From: Pseudomonas viridiflava | GTDB lineage: Bacteria > Pseudomonadota > Gammaproteobacteria > Pseudomonadales > Pseudomonadaceae | Reading direction: 5' to 3' | NCBI RefSeq assembly: GCF_900589395.1 | Contig: NZ_UUIS01000089.1 | Location: 1 to 64,000, forward strand | DNA: 64,000 nt | In this document: piece by piece, positions 34,901-45,900 of the stretch | Position numbering within the stretch: position 1 is the first letter of the stretch | Layout of the letters: each line of letters begins with the position of its first letter | The notes under the pieces: generated by a model | Database searches by the model: none | Told to the model about the DNA's origin: nothing | The model's input: only the letters and a program-made list of their open reading frames with translations | Program-made: the position numbers and the translations under genes

Positions 34901-35383
34901 GTTGTTGCTGATTTCGGTCTGCGCACGCTCCGGACGGGTCTGGGCGGTGAGAATCACGCTGTTGGCGTCGTTCAGGGCCTTTTGCAGATCGCTCTGCTGG
35001 GTGCTGCGCTCGCTGAGCATTTGTTCGAGCTGCGGTACGTCGAGGCGGGCATAGCGCTGCGCCACGGGGGTCACCTGGCTGGCCTTGAGGCGTTCCAGCT
35101 CGCGCTGGTTTTCCAGTACCTGTTTGGGCGCCTGGTCCAGTTGCTGCTTGAGGGCGGCCAGTTTCTGCTGGCTGTCGTCCTGGCTGGAAAGAAACGCCAG
35201 GGTCTGCTCCAGTACCTGCTGCAGTGCCTTCTGGTCGGCTTCTGGCAGCTTGCGGTCGCCGATCTTGTCCAGGCTTTGCTGGACGCTGTCACGGCTGGGC
35301 GGGTCGGCAGCCAGCGCAATGGCAGAAGTGGAAAGGCACAGGCCGAGGATGGCGGCTACCAGAAACGCACGCAAGGAAGGCAT
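31994..35383 (-). CDS. mscK: Mechanosensitive channel MscK (KefA)
   Basis: This protein of about 1129 residues has a signal peptide, a long periplasmic coiled-coil region (about residues 35-470, MscS-porin type), a set of about eight membrane helices (about 490-900) and the C-terminal MscS core: pore helix segment VGLGFGMQEIFANFISGIMILFERP in pieces, then the beta domain with GTVSKIRIRATTI. It opens on membrane tension to release K+ and small solutes during osmotic downshock. Length and plan match E. coli MscK (about 1120), not MscS. The ATG at 35383 starts the signal peptide; a GTG two codons upstream is also possible, and neither has a strong ribosome site. Confidence 0.93.
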   Translation of the reverse strand: MPSLRAFLVAAILGLCLSTSAIALAADPPSRDSVQQSLDKIGDRKLPEADQKALQQVLEQTLAFLSSQDDSQQKLAALKQQLDQAPKQVLENQRELERLKASQVTPVAQRYARLDVPQLEQMLSERSTQQSDLQKALNDANSVILTAQTRPERAQTEISNNQTRTQQINAILKAGKENGKTLSADQRNLYNAELASLSALSLLRRQELAGNSQLQDLGNSQHDLLSEKVQRQDQEIQDLQTLINDKRRTQSQKTVEELALEAQKSGGSSLLATESAANLKLSDYLLRGTDRLNELNQSNLKTKQQLDNLTQTDEALDEQINVLSGSLLLSKILYRQKQALPHLQVDKNLADEIADIRLYQFELNQQREQMSTPLAYVEKLLATQPQEDITPALRRTLMDLAVTRSDLLERLNRLLASMLNESITLQLNQKQLISTAISLRATLDEQMFWIPSNKPLDVEWFQGIGPRLHKQITTLPWASSVSELFEGLTQHPLLFVPLLLLIGVLTWRRKALYAKLNQLHADIGHFRRDNQWKTPLALLINILLALPVALALASCGYALQIDARGQNANLGLALQEVALTWLMFYTAYRVLAPNGVAQLHFRWEPVQVEFLRRWIRRLGLVVLALVAVVAVAEHQPASLADDVLGIGVVLSCYALMTLLLGRLLLASPTHHNASLFRKTLGLAFTALPVALFVAVCFGYFYTALKLTDRLIDTLYLLLLWLVVEATFIRGLNVAARRLAYQRALAKRQAARENGDSDVPVEEPKLDIEQVNQQSLRLIRLALMCLFVGAMYWVWADLITVFSYLDNVTLYEYTSGTGANMSMVPISLGDMLGALVIIVITFVLARNLPGLLEVFVLSRLSLAQGSAYATTTLLSYTIAGVGFVTTLSTLGVSWDKLQWLVAALSVGLGFGMQEIFANFISGIMILFERPVRIGDTITIGNLSGTVSKIRIRATTITDFDRKDIIVPNKTFITGQLINWSLTDTVTRVTLKLGVDYGSDLDLVRNLLLQAARENPRVLKEPEPIVYFLNFGESTLDHELRMHVRDLGDRNPVLDEINRFINREFKKQKINISFRQMEVYLKNINGGELKLVPLDPAGQPVPPAKATTPLSVDKSPVTPKDVPEPPEAKLD

Positions 35384-35473
35384 AGACACCGGTCAGAGGG
35401 CAGTGACGGAAATAGGCGCAGTTTAAAGCAATGCTCGCCAGCCGTCGCGCAACAGACACGGCAGGCTGGGGTT

Positions 35474-35623
35474 GTAGGAGCGCGCTTGCCCGCGACCGAG
35501 TGCGTAGCGCTCGCAAAATTTGTGCAACGCCACAAATGCTGGACTGTGGACGCGTTCAAGATCTATGAAACGCCACAAATTTACGACTGCTACGCACTCG
35601 GTCGCGGGCAAGCGCGCTCCTAC
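35474..35623. repeat. REP-type long palindrome, copy D
   Basis: It opens GTAGGAGCGCGCTTGCCCGC and closes with GGGCAAGCGCGCTCCTAC. Inner pieces include GTGCGTAGCGCTCGCAAAAT and its inverted counterpart ATTTACGACTGCTACGCAC. It lies between mscK and the K+/H+ antiporter gene. Confidence 0.9.
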
Positions 35624-35651
35624 CGGGCATCCAGGGCAGCGCAGGCGGCGA

Positions 35652-37394
<1,743 letters not shown>

Positions 37395-37626
37395 GGGCAG
37401 TACTCCAGGCTTGAAAAATAAGAAAGTGTCGGTGCTGGCATTTGACCATGCAGCGCGCGTGCCAAGCGATTTAACCTGTTGAATCCCTTGGCTGTCAAAG
37501 GCTTGTCTGTCGGCAAGTCGGTAAACCGGCTGTAAGCGCGACAGCAGGGTGACGATAAATAATTAATACCCTGCCCATCCTGAAGGCTGCTCACCTGCAT
37601 GGTTCTCTTAGCCAAGGTACAAGACC

Positions 37627-40248
37627 ATGTCGTTGTCATCCCCCTTCATTGCCTCAGAGGCTGTTCTGCGTCGTTATGTGCCGGCAGAAACCCAGCTCAG
37701 GCAAAAAGCAATGCAGTTCATGAAGGACTATCCGGACGTTCACGGGATGGCCTGGGCCGCCGCACGGCGCCTGCTGCGCCAGAACACGGGCAAGACGCTC
37801 AATCCGGACAAAGTCTGGTGGCACCGTTTCGATACGGCCTCCAACAGCCCGCACACCTTTACCGGCTGGCAGCATTTCGGGGTGCCCGTGGAGTCGATGA
37901 CCCTGGTCGAACTGCTGATGCGTCGGTTCAATGCCCACGATCAGGAAGCCTCGGATCAATTGCAGGTGTACGGCGGTTTCTACCTCGATGGTCCGCAACA
38001 CGGTGCGTACGACCAGCGCAATGAAGTCGCCATGCTGCCGGATACCTTCATGCAGCAACTCTGGAAGCTGGATTTCGCCAGCGATTTTCGTCAGCGCGTC
38101 GATGCCTTCTGGGCCACTCACGGGCAAACATTCTGTGAGCTGGCCAGGGCGCGTTTCCTGGCGGCGATCGGGCTGGCGGTGCGCGACGGACATTTATCGA
38201 AGGCCGATGCCCGGCTGCTGGGGCAGTTCGCAGTGACCGAGCCGGCCCTGGCCGAAGGCGGCCATGCATCCAATGCCCTGGCGGACCATGGCGGCGTTGT
38301 CAGCGTGCGCAGCTTTGATATCGCCGGGTATGAATCCAGCCAGATCCTGCGCTTTGTCGATGCACAGGGTCGACAGATTCTTTATCTGCCGACATTTGAA
38401 CCTGCGTTTCAGGTCTGCGAAACCGAGCATGAGCTGTATGAATGGGTGCGCAGTTTTCTGCTGACCGAACCTGCACGCAAGCGCTGGGAGGCGTTGTTCC
38501 TGGATTCGCCCCTGTCCAGAGAAGAGCACGCCCAGGCCTTTGGCGCGGCGCTTGACCGCATTCGCGACAGTGACGCCAGTGCGCAGAAGAACCTGGTTGA
38601 CCCTGGCGTCCTGCAACGGCTCAACCAGCATGACCGAATCGTTGCCGGGGATGTCTTCGAGCGCTTGCGTGACCTGGCCCGCCAGCAGATGCAGGCGGTT
38701 GCACAGGCCCTGACGTCCAACGCCAGCCTGCGCAAGCAAATGTGGATCGGCTACCTGAACACGTTCATCCGGGTCTTTGGCCCTGTAACAGTGTGCGGCT
38801 GGCCGCTGGCCTTGACCCTGGTCGGGGCCGGGCTGGCCAATGTCGGCTTGCATATCGACCAGGCACTGAACGGCACCGACAGGCGCCAGCGCAAGGCCGG
38901 CATCATCGGCGCGGTGCTCAATTCGATCTATGTGCTGTTCAACCTGCCATTGCTGGCCGGTGCCTTGCCTGCCGCGCGTGTAACGCTTACCGGTGCGCCA
39001 GGTGTCGACAGTGCAGAAGAGTGGATACCCTTGCAGGTCATGGAGCCGGCGCCGCTGACCACCGGCGAGCAGATGATCGAAGGGATCGAGCACAGCGCCA
39101 CCGGCGAGGCCTGGATCATGCTTGACCAGACGGCGCAGCAAGTACGTTACAGCCCGGCCCTCAAAAGCTGGTTGGTCGTCGATCCGCTCAACCCGTTCGC
39201 CTTCAGTGCCGCCCGTGCCGTACGCCTCAATGCCCAGGGGCAATGGGAGCTTCAGCCTGTGCTGCGCCTGAGCGGCGGTGATCCTGTCGAGGTGCCTGGC
39301 ACCAGTGGCGCAGTGCCGCAGGCGGCCGCCTTGCCGCCTTATCCCACGGTGCAGTCGTCGTTCTGGGACATTTACATGCAGCTCAATCACGCTGAAGAAG
39401 AGCGTTTGTCCGAACTGGCACTGGCGCGCCAGCAAGCGGTGATCAATGTGCACGAGGTCGGCCCGGAGTACGACGTCGAAGTCGACAGCGAGGGCGACGA
39501 GGTGGTGGTCGATGCCGACGGCAATGACTTCAGGGTCTTCAAAACGGCTGAAGGCCGTTACACCGGGGGCTATGTGAGCCGCTACACGGTCAATGAAGAG
39601 GCCTTCAATCAGTATCTGCGCACCGGCGTGGTACAGACGTACCGCCAGAGCGAAACGATCCAGGCGCTGGCAGACGATCTCAGCCTGATTGGCTATAACA
39701 ATCGCGTCACGCTGTACCGTGGAGGCAGTGGCCTGCGAGGTACTTCAGGCCTGACGTTTCGCCAGGGCCATATCAAGGCCGGCGATGTGCTGGTCAATAC
39801 CGATTTCACCTCATTCAGTGAAAACCCTTACGTGGCTCGCTCGTTTTCCAGCAGCCAGGCCGGTGCGCCCTCGTATGGCTTCGATGGTGACATTCACTTC
39901 GATGACACCTCCATCGTGTTTGAATTGCCGGCCGAGCAATACCTCAGCGCCACGCCGATTGCGCCTTTCTCGCAAGAGGATGAAGAGGCCGAGTCGCTGT
40001 TTGCGCCCGGGCATTACTTCAAGGTGCAGAACATTCAGGAAGTCACCGGGCCCCATTACCGGTTCATCAAGGTGCAAATCAGGGAGGTGCCGGCTTCACA
40101 GGCCGGCGAGCGGGTTTACGAAATGCGCACCGGCCTGCCCTTCACGCGCGAGGCTTATCAGGCGCGCCTGGGGGCGACAGGGCAGGTGCTGGTGGATCGG
40201 TTCTTTCCGGCAGCAGGCCAGGCAGCGGCGCAGCCAGGGGCAATCTGA
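37627..40248 (+). CDS. Large putative toxin with C-terminal ADP-ribosyltransferase domain (1 of 2)
   Basis: This 873-residue protein has no signal peptide. Residues 1 to about 350 resemble the DUF6543/dermonecrotic-toxin-type N-terminal region (WWHRF, TFTGWQHFGVPVESMTLVELL). About 364-450 is hydrophobic, with several potential membrane-inserting helices, followed by a linker. About 690-830 is an ADP-ribosyltransferase domain with R in LYRGGSGL (about 699), S-x-S in TSFSENPYVARSF (about 727) and E-x-E in EEAESLF (about 788), the arginine-type R-S-E signature. The tandem neighbour has the same layout. A translocated effector acting on host or prey proteins is likely; target and secretion route are unknown. 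The start has AAGG upstream. Confidence 0.85.
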   Translation: MSLSSPFIASEAVLRRYVPAETQLRQKAMQFMKDYPDVHGMAWAAARRLLRQNTGKTLNPDKVWWHRFDTASNSPHTFTGWQHFGVPVESMTLVELLMRRFNAHDQEASDQLQVYGGFYLDGPQHGAYDQRNEVAMLPDTFMQQLWKLDFASDFRQRVDAFWATHGQTFCELARARFLAAIGLAVRDGHLSKADARLLGQFAVTEPALAEGGHASNALADHGGVVSVRSFDIAGYESSQILRFVDAQGRQILYLPTFEPAFQVCETEHELYEWVRSFLLTEPARKRWEALFLDSPLSREEHAQAFGAALDRIRDSDASAQKNLVDPGVLQRLNQHDRIVAGDVFERLRDLARQQMQAVAQALTSNASLRKQMWIGYLNTFIRVFGPVTVCGWPLALTLVGAGLANVGLHIDQALNGTDRRQRKAGIIGAVLNSIYVLFNLPLLAGALPAARVTLTGAPGVDSAEEWIPLQVMEPAPLTTGEQMIEGIEHSATGEAWIMLDQTAQQVRYSPALKSWLVVDPLNPFAFSAARAVRLNAQGQWELQPVLRLSGGDPVEVPGTSGAVPQAAALPPYPTVQSSFWDIYMQLNHAEEERLSELALARQQAVINVHEVGPEYDVEVDSEGDEVVVDADGNDFRVFKTAEGRYTGGYVSRYTVNEEAFNQYLRTGVVQTYRQSETIQALADDLSLIGYNNRVTLYRGGSGLRGTSGLTFRQGHIKAGDVLVNTDFTSFSENPYVARSFSSSQAGAPSYGFDGDIHFDDTSIVFELPAEQYLSATPIAPFSQEDEEAESLFAPGHYFKVQNIQEVTGPHYRFIKVQIREVPASQAGERVYEMRTGLPFTREAYQARLGATGQVLVDRFFPAAGQAAAQPGAI

Positions 40249-40352
40249 CCGTGGGCCTCGATGCATCAGGTGTGGCGCTACATAGTTAACACCCCGGGGC
40301 AGGTGAAGACCGTTTATGTACAGGGTTTTCCTGTCAGGGAGTTCCCCCGTAA

Positions 40353-42920
40353 ATGAGTCGTTCAAAACCGAACTACAGCCGCATCAGCGCGGCGCATCGT
40401 TATATCACCGGTGAGCTGGAGCTCAAGACCATTGCCCGGCAACTGGTCGATGACTACCCGGATATCCATGCACTGGCTTATGCCCAGGCCCGCCAGTTGC
40501 TGTTTCGGCATACCGGCACATGGCTTGATCCTGACCAGGTCTGGTGGCATCGCTTCTCCAGTGCGGTGAGCAGCCCGCGAACGTTTACCGGCTGGGAGCA
40601 CGCCGGCCAGCCGGTCGAATCGATGACCTTCGTCGAGTTGTTGATCAAGCGCTTCGGTGTGAGTGATCAGGTCGCCGCCGACCAATTGCAACTGTACGGC
40701 GGCTTTTACAACGTCGGGCCGCAGGCAAGGGTTTTCAACGAGCATAACGAGATCCGCTTGCTCGCCGGGGCCGTGCTCGACGATTTCTGGGCCCTGGATT
40801 TCAGCAGCCTGTTCACAGCCAGTATTGACCGTTTCTGGGAACGGCACAGTGAGCACTTCTGCCTGTTGGCCAGGGCCGGGTTTCTCGGAGCGGCCGGGAT
40901 GCAGCTGCGTGATGGCCAGTTGAGCGTTGCCCGGTTCAAGACCTTGAGCCGCGTCGTCATCGACTCGCTGCCCCCGGTCATGACCCGCGCGGCGCTCGCC
41001 ACGGTGCATACGCCAGGGCCAGGCATTACGCCGCGCACCTTCGATATCGGTGGCTATGTGTGCGCGCAATGCATGCGCCTGGTGGATGAAAACGGTAGCC
41101 AGTATCTGTATATGCCTGGTGATCGGCAGGCCTTTCATGTCTTTGAGGACGAACAGGCACTGTATGCCTGGGTGCGCGCGCAACTGAGCGATCACGCCGG
41201 CAGAGCCGCGTTCAAGCAGCTGTTCCTGCGTTCTGCCAGCAGTCGGCAGTTGCATGAGGGTTTTCTTGACGATCATGTGCAACAGATCCTCGATACGCCC
41301 TGGGCGGCAGGGCAGACCTTGATCAACCAGGACGACAGGGTTATCAGCGGCGACGTGTTCGTTTACCTGCGCGACATTGCCAAAGAGCAGATGAAATCGG
41401 ATGCGCAGACCTTGCTGACTTCCAACGTCACCTTGCGCAAGCAGATCTGGCTCGGTTACCTGAACGCCTTTATCAATGTGTTCGGCGCTCTGGCGCCATT
41501 GAGCTGGCCGTTGACCCTGACCCTGGTGGGCGCCGGCACCGTTGCGCTGGCCTTGAATATCGACCAGGCCCGGCATGCCCGCGACCCTCGCCAGCGCAAG
41601 GCTGCCATTATCGGGGCTGTGCTCGATGCGCTCTTTGTGACCTTTAACCTGGGGCTGCTGGCAGGGCAGCTCAAGGCCGGTGCCGGTCAGGTCGCGGCAG
41701 GTCAAGGGGCTGACCTGCCGCTGGCGCCCGAGTCGATTGAGCTGATCAACCTGAGCCCACCGCCTGTGGGGTCGATGCGTGGCATCCAGTTGCTGGTCAA
41801 TGGTGAAACCTGGATCAGCATTGACGATGTGCCACGCCGGGTTTTGTTCAGTGACGCGCTGGGTGCCTGGGTCATTGATGACCCGGTCGGCCCGGATGCC
41901 GGCCGGGTCGTGCAGCTCGATGCCGATGCCCAATGGCAATGGCAAACGCCTGAGCCTGCGCCATCGGCCAGTGAAAGCCAGGCCCTGTTGAACCATGAGG
42001 CGTCGTCCCGAGCCCTGGCCACGGTCCAGTCGTCGTTCTGGGACACGTACATGCAGTTCAATCTCGAGCAGGAAGAGCGCCTGTCGCAGATTGCCTTGCA
42101 ACGGCAGCGGCTCGTCATCGACTTGCCGGCGTTGCAACCGGCCGATCAGGTTCTGTGGGATGTCGAAGGCAATGAAATCCACATCGACACCTGGGGTAAT
42201 ACCCAGCATGTGTTCAAGAAGGCGAACGGTGACTATGTCGGCGGCCGGCTGAAGCTGTATTCGCTTCAGGACTCTGCGTTCAATACCTACCTGCGCAGTG
42301 GTGTTTCTCAGGGGCCTGGCCAGGTAAGGTTTATCGAAGAGCTGGCTGATGACTTGCAGGTCATCGGCCATGACAACAGCGTGACGTTGTACCGCGGTGG
42401 CAGTGGCCTGCGCAGCACGTCAGGCCTGTTCTTTCGCACCCGGCAAATCAAAACCGGCGATGTGTTGGTCAATACCGACTTTCTGTCGTTCAGCGAAAAC
42501 CCGTACATTGCCCGGGTGTTCTGCAGCAGCCAGTCCGGCGAACATTCGCTGGACTTTGCTGCGAAGAATGTCGCCACGACGTTTGACGACACCTCCGTGG
42601 TGTTCAGGCTGCCTGCCCGGTATCACTTTGGTGCAACCCCGATTGCGCCGTTTTCCAACGAGCAGCGTGAGGTCGAGTCGCTCTTCAGGCCCGGTAACTA
42701 TTTTCTGATCGATGGCATCGAGCAGGTGACGGGCCCCGGCTACCGCTTTATCAAGGTTGAGTTGATCCAGATTCCACAACCCAAAAGCTGGCATCGGTTA
42801 TTTGATTTGCGCAGCGGCGAGGCCTTCAGCCGCGAAGGCTATGCCCATCGCCTGGGGGCCGAAGGCCGCCAGTTAGTGGAGCGCTTTTTCCCGGTAAGCC
42901 TGCGTGGGCTGGAGGTTTGA
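40353..42920 (+). CDS. Large putative toxin with C-terminal ADP-ribosyltransferase domain (2 of 2)
   Basis: This 855-residue paralogue of the preceding gene matches it over the whole length. The N-terminal region has WWHRFSSAV, TFTGWEHAGQPVESMTFVELL; the hydrophobic region is at about residues 365-440; the ADP-ribosyltransferase domain has R in LYRGGSGLRSTSG (about 681), S-x-S in LSFSENPYIARVF and E-x-E in REVESLF (about 775). All catalytic positions are kept, so both copies look active. It lies 104 bases downstream of the first, with GGGAG before the ATG, and ends at a strong terminator. No immunity-like gene follows. Probably co-transcribed with the first copy. Confidence 0.85.
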   Translation: MSRSKPNYSRISAAHRYITGELELKTIARQLVDDYPDIHALAYAQARQLLFRHTGTWLDPDQVWWHRFSSAVSSPRTFTGWEHAGQPVESMTFVELLIKRFGVSDQVAADQLQLYGGFYNVGPQARVFNEHNEIRLLAGAVLDDFWALDFSSLFTASIDRFWERHSEHFCLLARAGFLGAAGMQLRDGQLSVARFKTLSRVVIDSLPPVMTRAALATVHTPGPGITPRTFDIGGYVCAQCMRLVDENGSQYLYMPGDRQAFHVFEDEQALYAWVRAQLSDHAGRAAFKQLFLRSASSRQLHEGFLDDHVQQILDTPWAAGQTLINQDDRVISGDVFVYLRDIAKEQMKSDAQTLLTSNVTLRKQIWLGYLNAFINVFGALAPLSWPLTLTLVGAGTVALALNIDQARHARDPRQRKAAIIGAVLDALFVTFNLGLLAGQLKAGAGQVAAGQGADLPLAPESIELINLSPPPVGSMRGIQLLVNGETWISIDDVPRRVLFSDALGAWVIDDPVGPDAGRVVQLDADAQWQWQTPEPAPSASESQALLNHEASSRALATVQSSFWDTYMQFNLEQEERLSQIALQRQRLVIDLPALQPADQVLWDVEGNEIHIDTWGNTQHVFKKANGDYVGGRLKLYSLQDSAFNTYLRSGVSQGPGQVRFIEELADDLQVIGHDNSVTLYRGGSGLRSTSGLFFRTRQIKTGDVLVNTDFLSFSENPYIARVFCSSQSGEHSLDFAAKNVATTFDDTSVVFRLPARYHFGATPIAPFSNEQREVESLFRPGNYFLIDGIEQVTGPGYRFIKVELIQIPQPKSWHRLFDLRSGEAFSREGYAHRLGAEGRQLVERFFPVSLRGLEV

Positions 42921-42927
42921 TCGGCCA

Positions 42928-42957
42928 TGAAAAAAGAGAGCCCAGGCTCTCTTTTTT
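42928..42957. terminator. Bidirectional rho-independent terminator between toxin 2 and putA
   Basis: AAAAAAGAGAGCC-CA-GGCTCTCTTTTTT forms a 13-base-pair stem with A/T tracts on both sides. It can therefore end transcription from both converging genes, the toxin gene (+) and putA (-). Confidence 0.92.
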
Positions 42958-42975
42958 CAGTCGCCGTGCGTGGCC

Positions 42976-45900
42976 TTAGCCGATGGACATCAGGCTTGCG
43001 TTACCGCCGGCCGCGGCCGTATTGACGCTCAAGGCCCGCTCGATCACCAGGCGTTCCAGGGCAATGCCGGTGTCGCTGTACGGCAGGCCATGGACACCGA
43101 CGATCGCGCCGCCCCGCTGGGCCACCTGCTCGCACACGCCACGCAGCTGGTCGCTGTCACCGTGGTGCAAAACAGCATCGAACGCCACCTCGTCGCGGCT
43201 CCAGTCGGTCACCAGTTGCAGGCGCGCCTGAATGTCGCGTGGCAGGCGGTTGCGCAGGGCGCGGGTCGAGTCGTTGTCGACCCACACGGCGCGGCTGCCC
43301 ACGGCCAGTACAGCGGCCAGTTGCGCCAGCAGGTCACCCTCATCGTCGGCCAGGCACAGCACCTGGTCGCGGGGCAGGATGGTGTAGCTGTTGCGCTCGC
43401 CGGTCGGGCCGGCCAGCATGCGGCTGATGCCGCTTTGCGACTGGGCAGCGAACTGATCGCACAACGTCACCAGCTCGGTGCGTTGCTGGCTGGCTGCCCA
43501 GGCCTTGAAGGCCTGCAACGGTTGCAGCAGGGCATCGCGCAGGCGCGTGTCCGGCGCCTGGCGGGCATCGGCGGCGCTGAACGACTGGGCGATGGCATCC
43601 TGCGGACGGGTGCTCAGCAGGCGGTACAGGTACAGCGGGCCACCGGCTTTCGGGCCGGTGCCCGACAGGCCTTCACCGCCGAACGGCTGCACGCCGACCA
43701 CGGCACCGACGATGTTGCGGTTGACGTACAGGTTGCCGGCATGGGCCTTGTCGATGACCTTGGCGATGGTCTCGTCGATGCGGGTGTGCACGCCCAGGGT
43801 CAGGCCGTAGCCCGAAGCGTTGATCTGGTCGATCAGTGCATCCAGGTCCTTGCGGGCATAGCGCACCACGTGGAGCACGGGACCGAAGATCTCGCGTTGC
43901 AGTTCATCGAAGCTTTCCAGCTCGATCAGGGTCGGCATCACGAAGGTGCCACGCTTGATTTCCGGGGTATCGGCCAGGGCCATCTGGTAGACCGTACGAC
44001 CTTTGTCACGCATGGCCTGGATATGCTTCTCGATACCGGCCTTGGCTTCGGCGTCGATCACCGGGCCAATGTCGACGTTCAGGCGCTCGGGGTTGCCCAG
44101 GCGGCTTTCGGCCATGGCGCCCTTGAGCATCTCCAGGACACGGTCGGCGGAGTCTTCCTGCAGGCACAGCACGCGCAGGGCCGAGCAACGCTGGCCGGCG
44201 CTGTCGAAGGCCGAGGACACCACGTCGATGACCACTTGCTCGGTCAGCGCCGAGGAGTCGACGATCATGGCGTTCTGGCCGCCGGTTTCGGCGATCAGCG
44301 GGATTGGCCGGCCCTGGGTGTCCAGGCGCCCGGCGACATTGCGTTGCAGCAGGCGCGCCACTTCGGTGGAGCCGGTGAACATCACGCCCTTGACGCGCTC
44401 GTCACCCACCAGCCCGGCACCGACGGTTTCGCCACGGCCCGGCAGCAGTTGCACCACGCCTTCAGGAATGCCGGCTTCGAGCAGCAGGCGCACGGCCTGA
44501 GCGGCGATCAGCGGCGTCTGTTCGGCCGGCTTGGCCAGCACCGGGTTGCCGGCGGCGAGGGCCGCAGCCACTTGGCCGCTGAAAATGGCCAGCGGGAAGT
44601 TCCACGGGCTGATGCACACCACAGGACCCAGCGGGCGATGGGCGTCGTTGTTGAATTCAGTGCGGGCCTGCACTGCGTAGTAGCGCAAAAAGTCCACGGC
44701 CTCGCGCACTTCGGCGATGGCGTTGAGGTAGGTCTTGCCGGCTTCGCGGACCAGCAGGCCCATCAGCGGCTGGATCTCGCCTTCCATCAGGTCGGCGGCA
44801 CGCTCCAGAATGGCTGCACGCTCGGCCGGCGGGGTGGCCTGCCAGATGGGGCCGGCACTCATGGCGCACTGGATGGCATTGTTGACATCGGCGACGGTGG
44901 CTTCCTGCACATGGCCGACCACGTCACGGTGGTCGGACGGGTTGAGCACGGCCACCGGGGTTTCCTGGCTGCTCGGGCAACCGAGCAGCGGCACGGCTTT
45001 CCAGTCAGTGTTGGCGCTGGCCAGCAAGGCCGAAGACAACGACCCCAAACGGTGTTCGTTGGCCATGTCGATACCGCTGGAGTTGGCGCGCTCGCGGCCA
45101 TACAGGTCGCGCGGCAAGGCAATGCGCGGGTGCGGCAAGCCACAGCTGCCTTCCTGGGTGGCCATGCGCTCGATGCTGCTGACCGGATCAGCCACCAGTT
45201 CCTGAATCGAGATCGACTGGTCGGCGATGCGGTTGACGAACGAGGTGTTGGCGCCGTTCTCCAGCAGTCGGCGTACTAGGTAGGCCAGCAGGGTTTCATG
45301 AGTGCCGACCGGTGCATAGACGCGGCACGGACGGTTCAGCTTGCCATCGGCCACCTTGCCCACGACCTGCTCGTACAGCGGTTCGCCCATGCCGTGCAGG
45401 CACTGGAATTCGTACTGGCCGGGGTAATAGTTCTGCCCGGCAATGTGGTAGATCGCCGCCAGGGTGTGGGCGTTGTGGGTGGCGAACTGCGGGTAGATGA
45501 CTTCCGGGGCTGCCAGCAGCTTGCGGGCACAGGCGATGTAGGACACGTCGGTGTACACCTTGCGGGTGTACACCGGGTAGCCTTCCAGGCCGTCGAGCTG
45601 GGCGCGCTTGATCTCGCTGTCCCAGTAGGCGCCTTTGACCAGGCGGATCATCAGGCGGTGGCGGCTGCGGCGAGCCAGGTCGATGACGTAGTCGATCACG
45701 TACGGGCAGCGCTTCTGGTACGCCTGGATGACAAAACCGATGCCGTTCCAGCCGGCCAGTTGCGGCTCGAAGCACAGGCGCTCGAGCAGGTCCAGCGACA
45801 GCTCCAGGCGGTCGGCTTCCTCGGCGTCGATGTTCAGGCCGATGTCGTATTGCTTGGCCAGCAGGGTCAGCGACAGCAGGCGCGGGTAGAGTTCTTCCAT

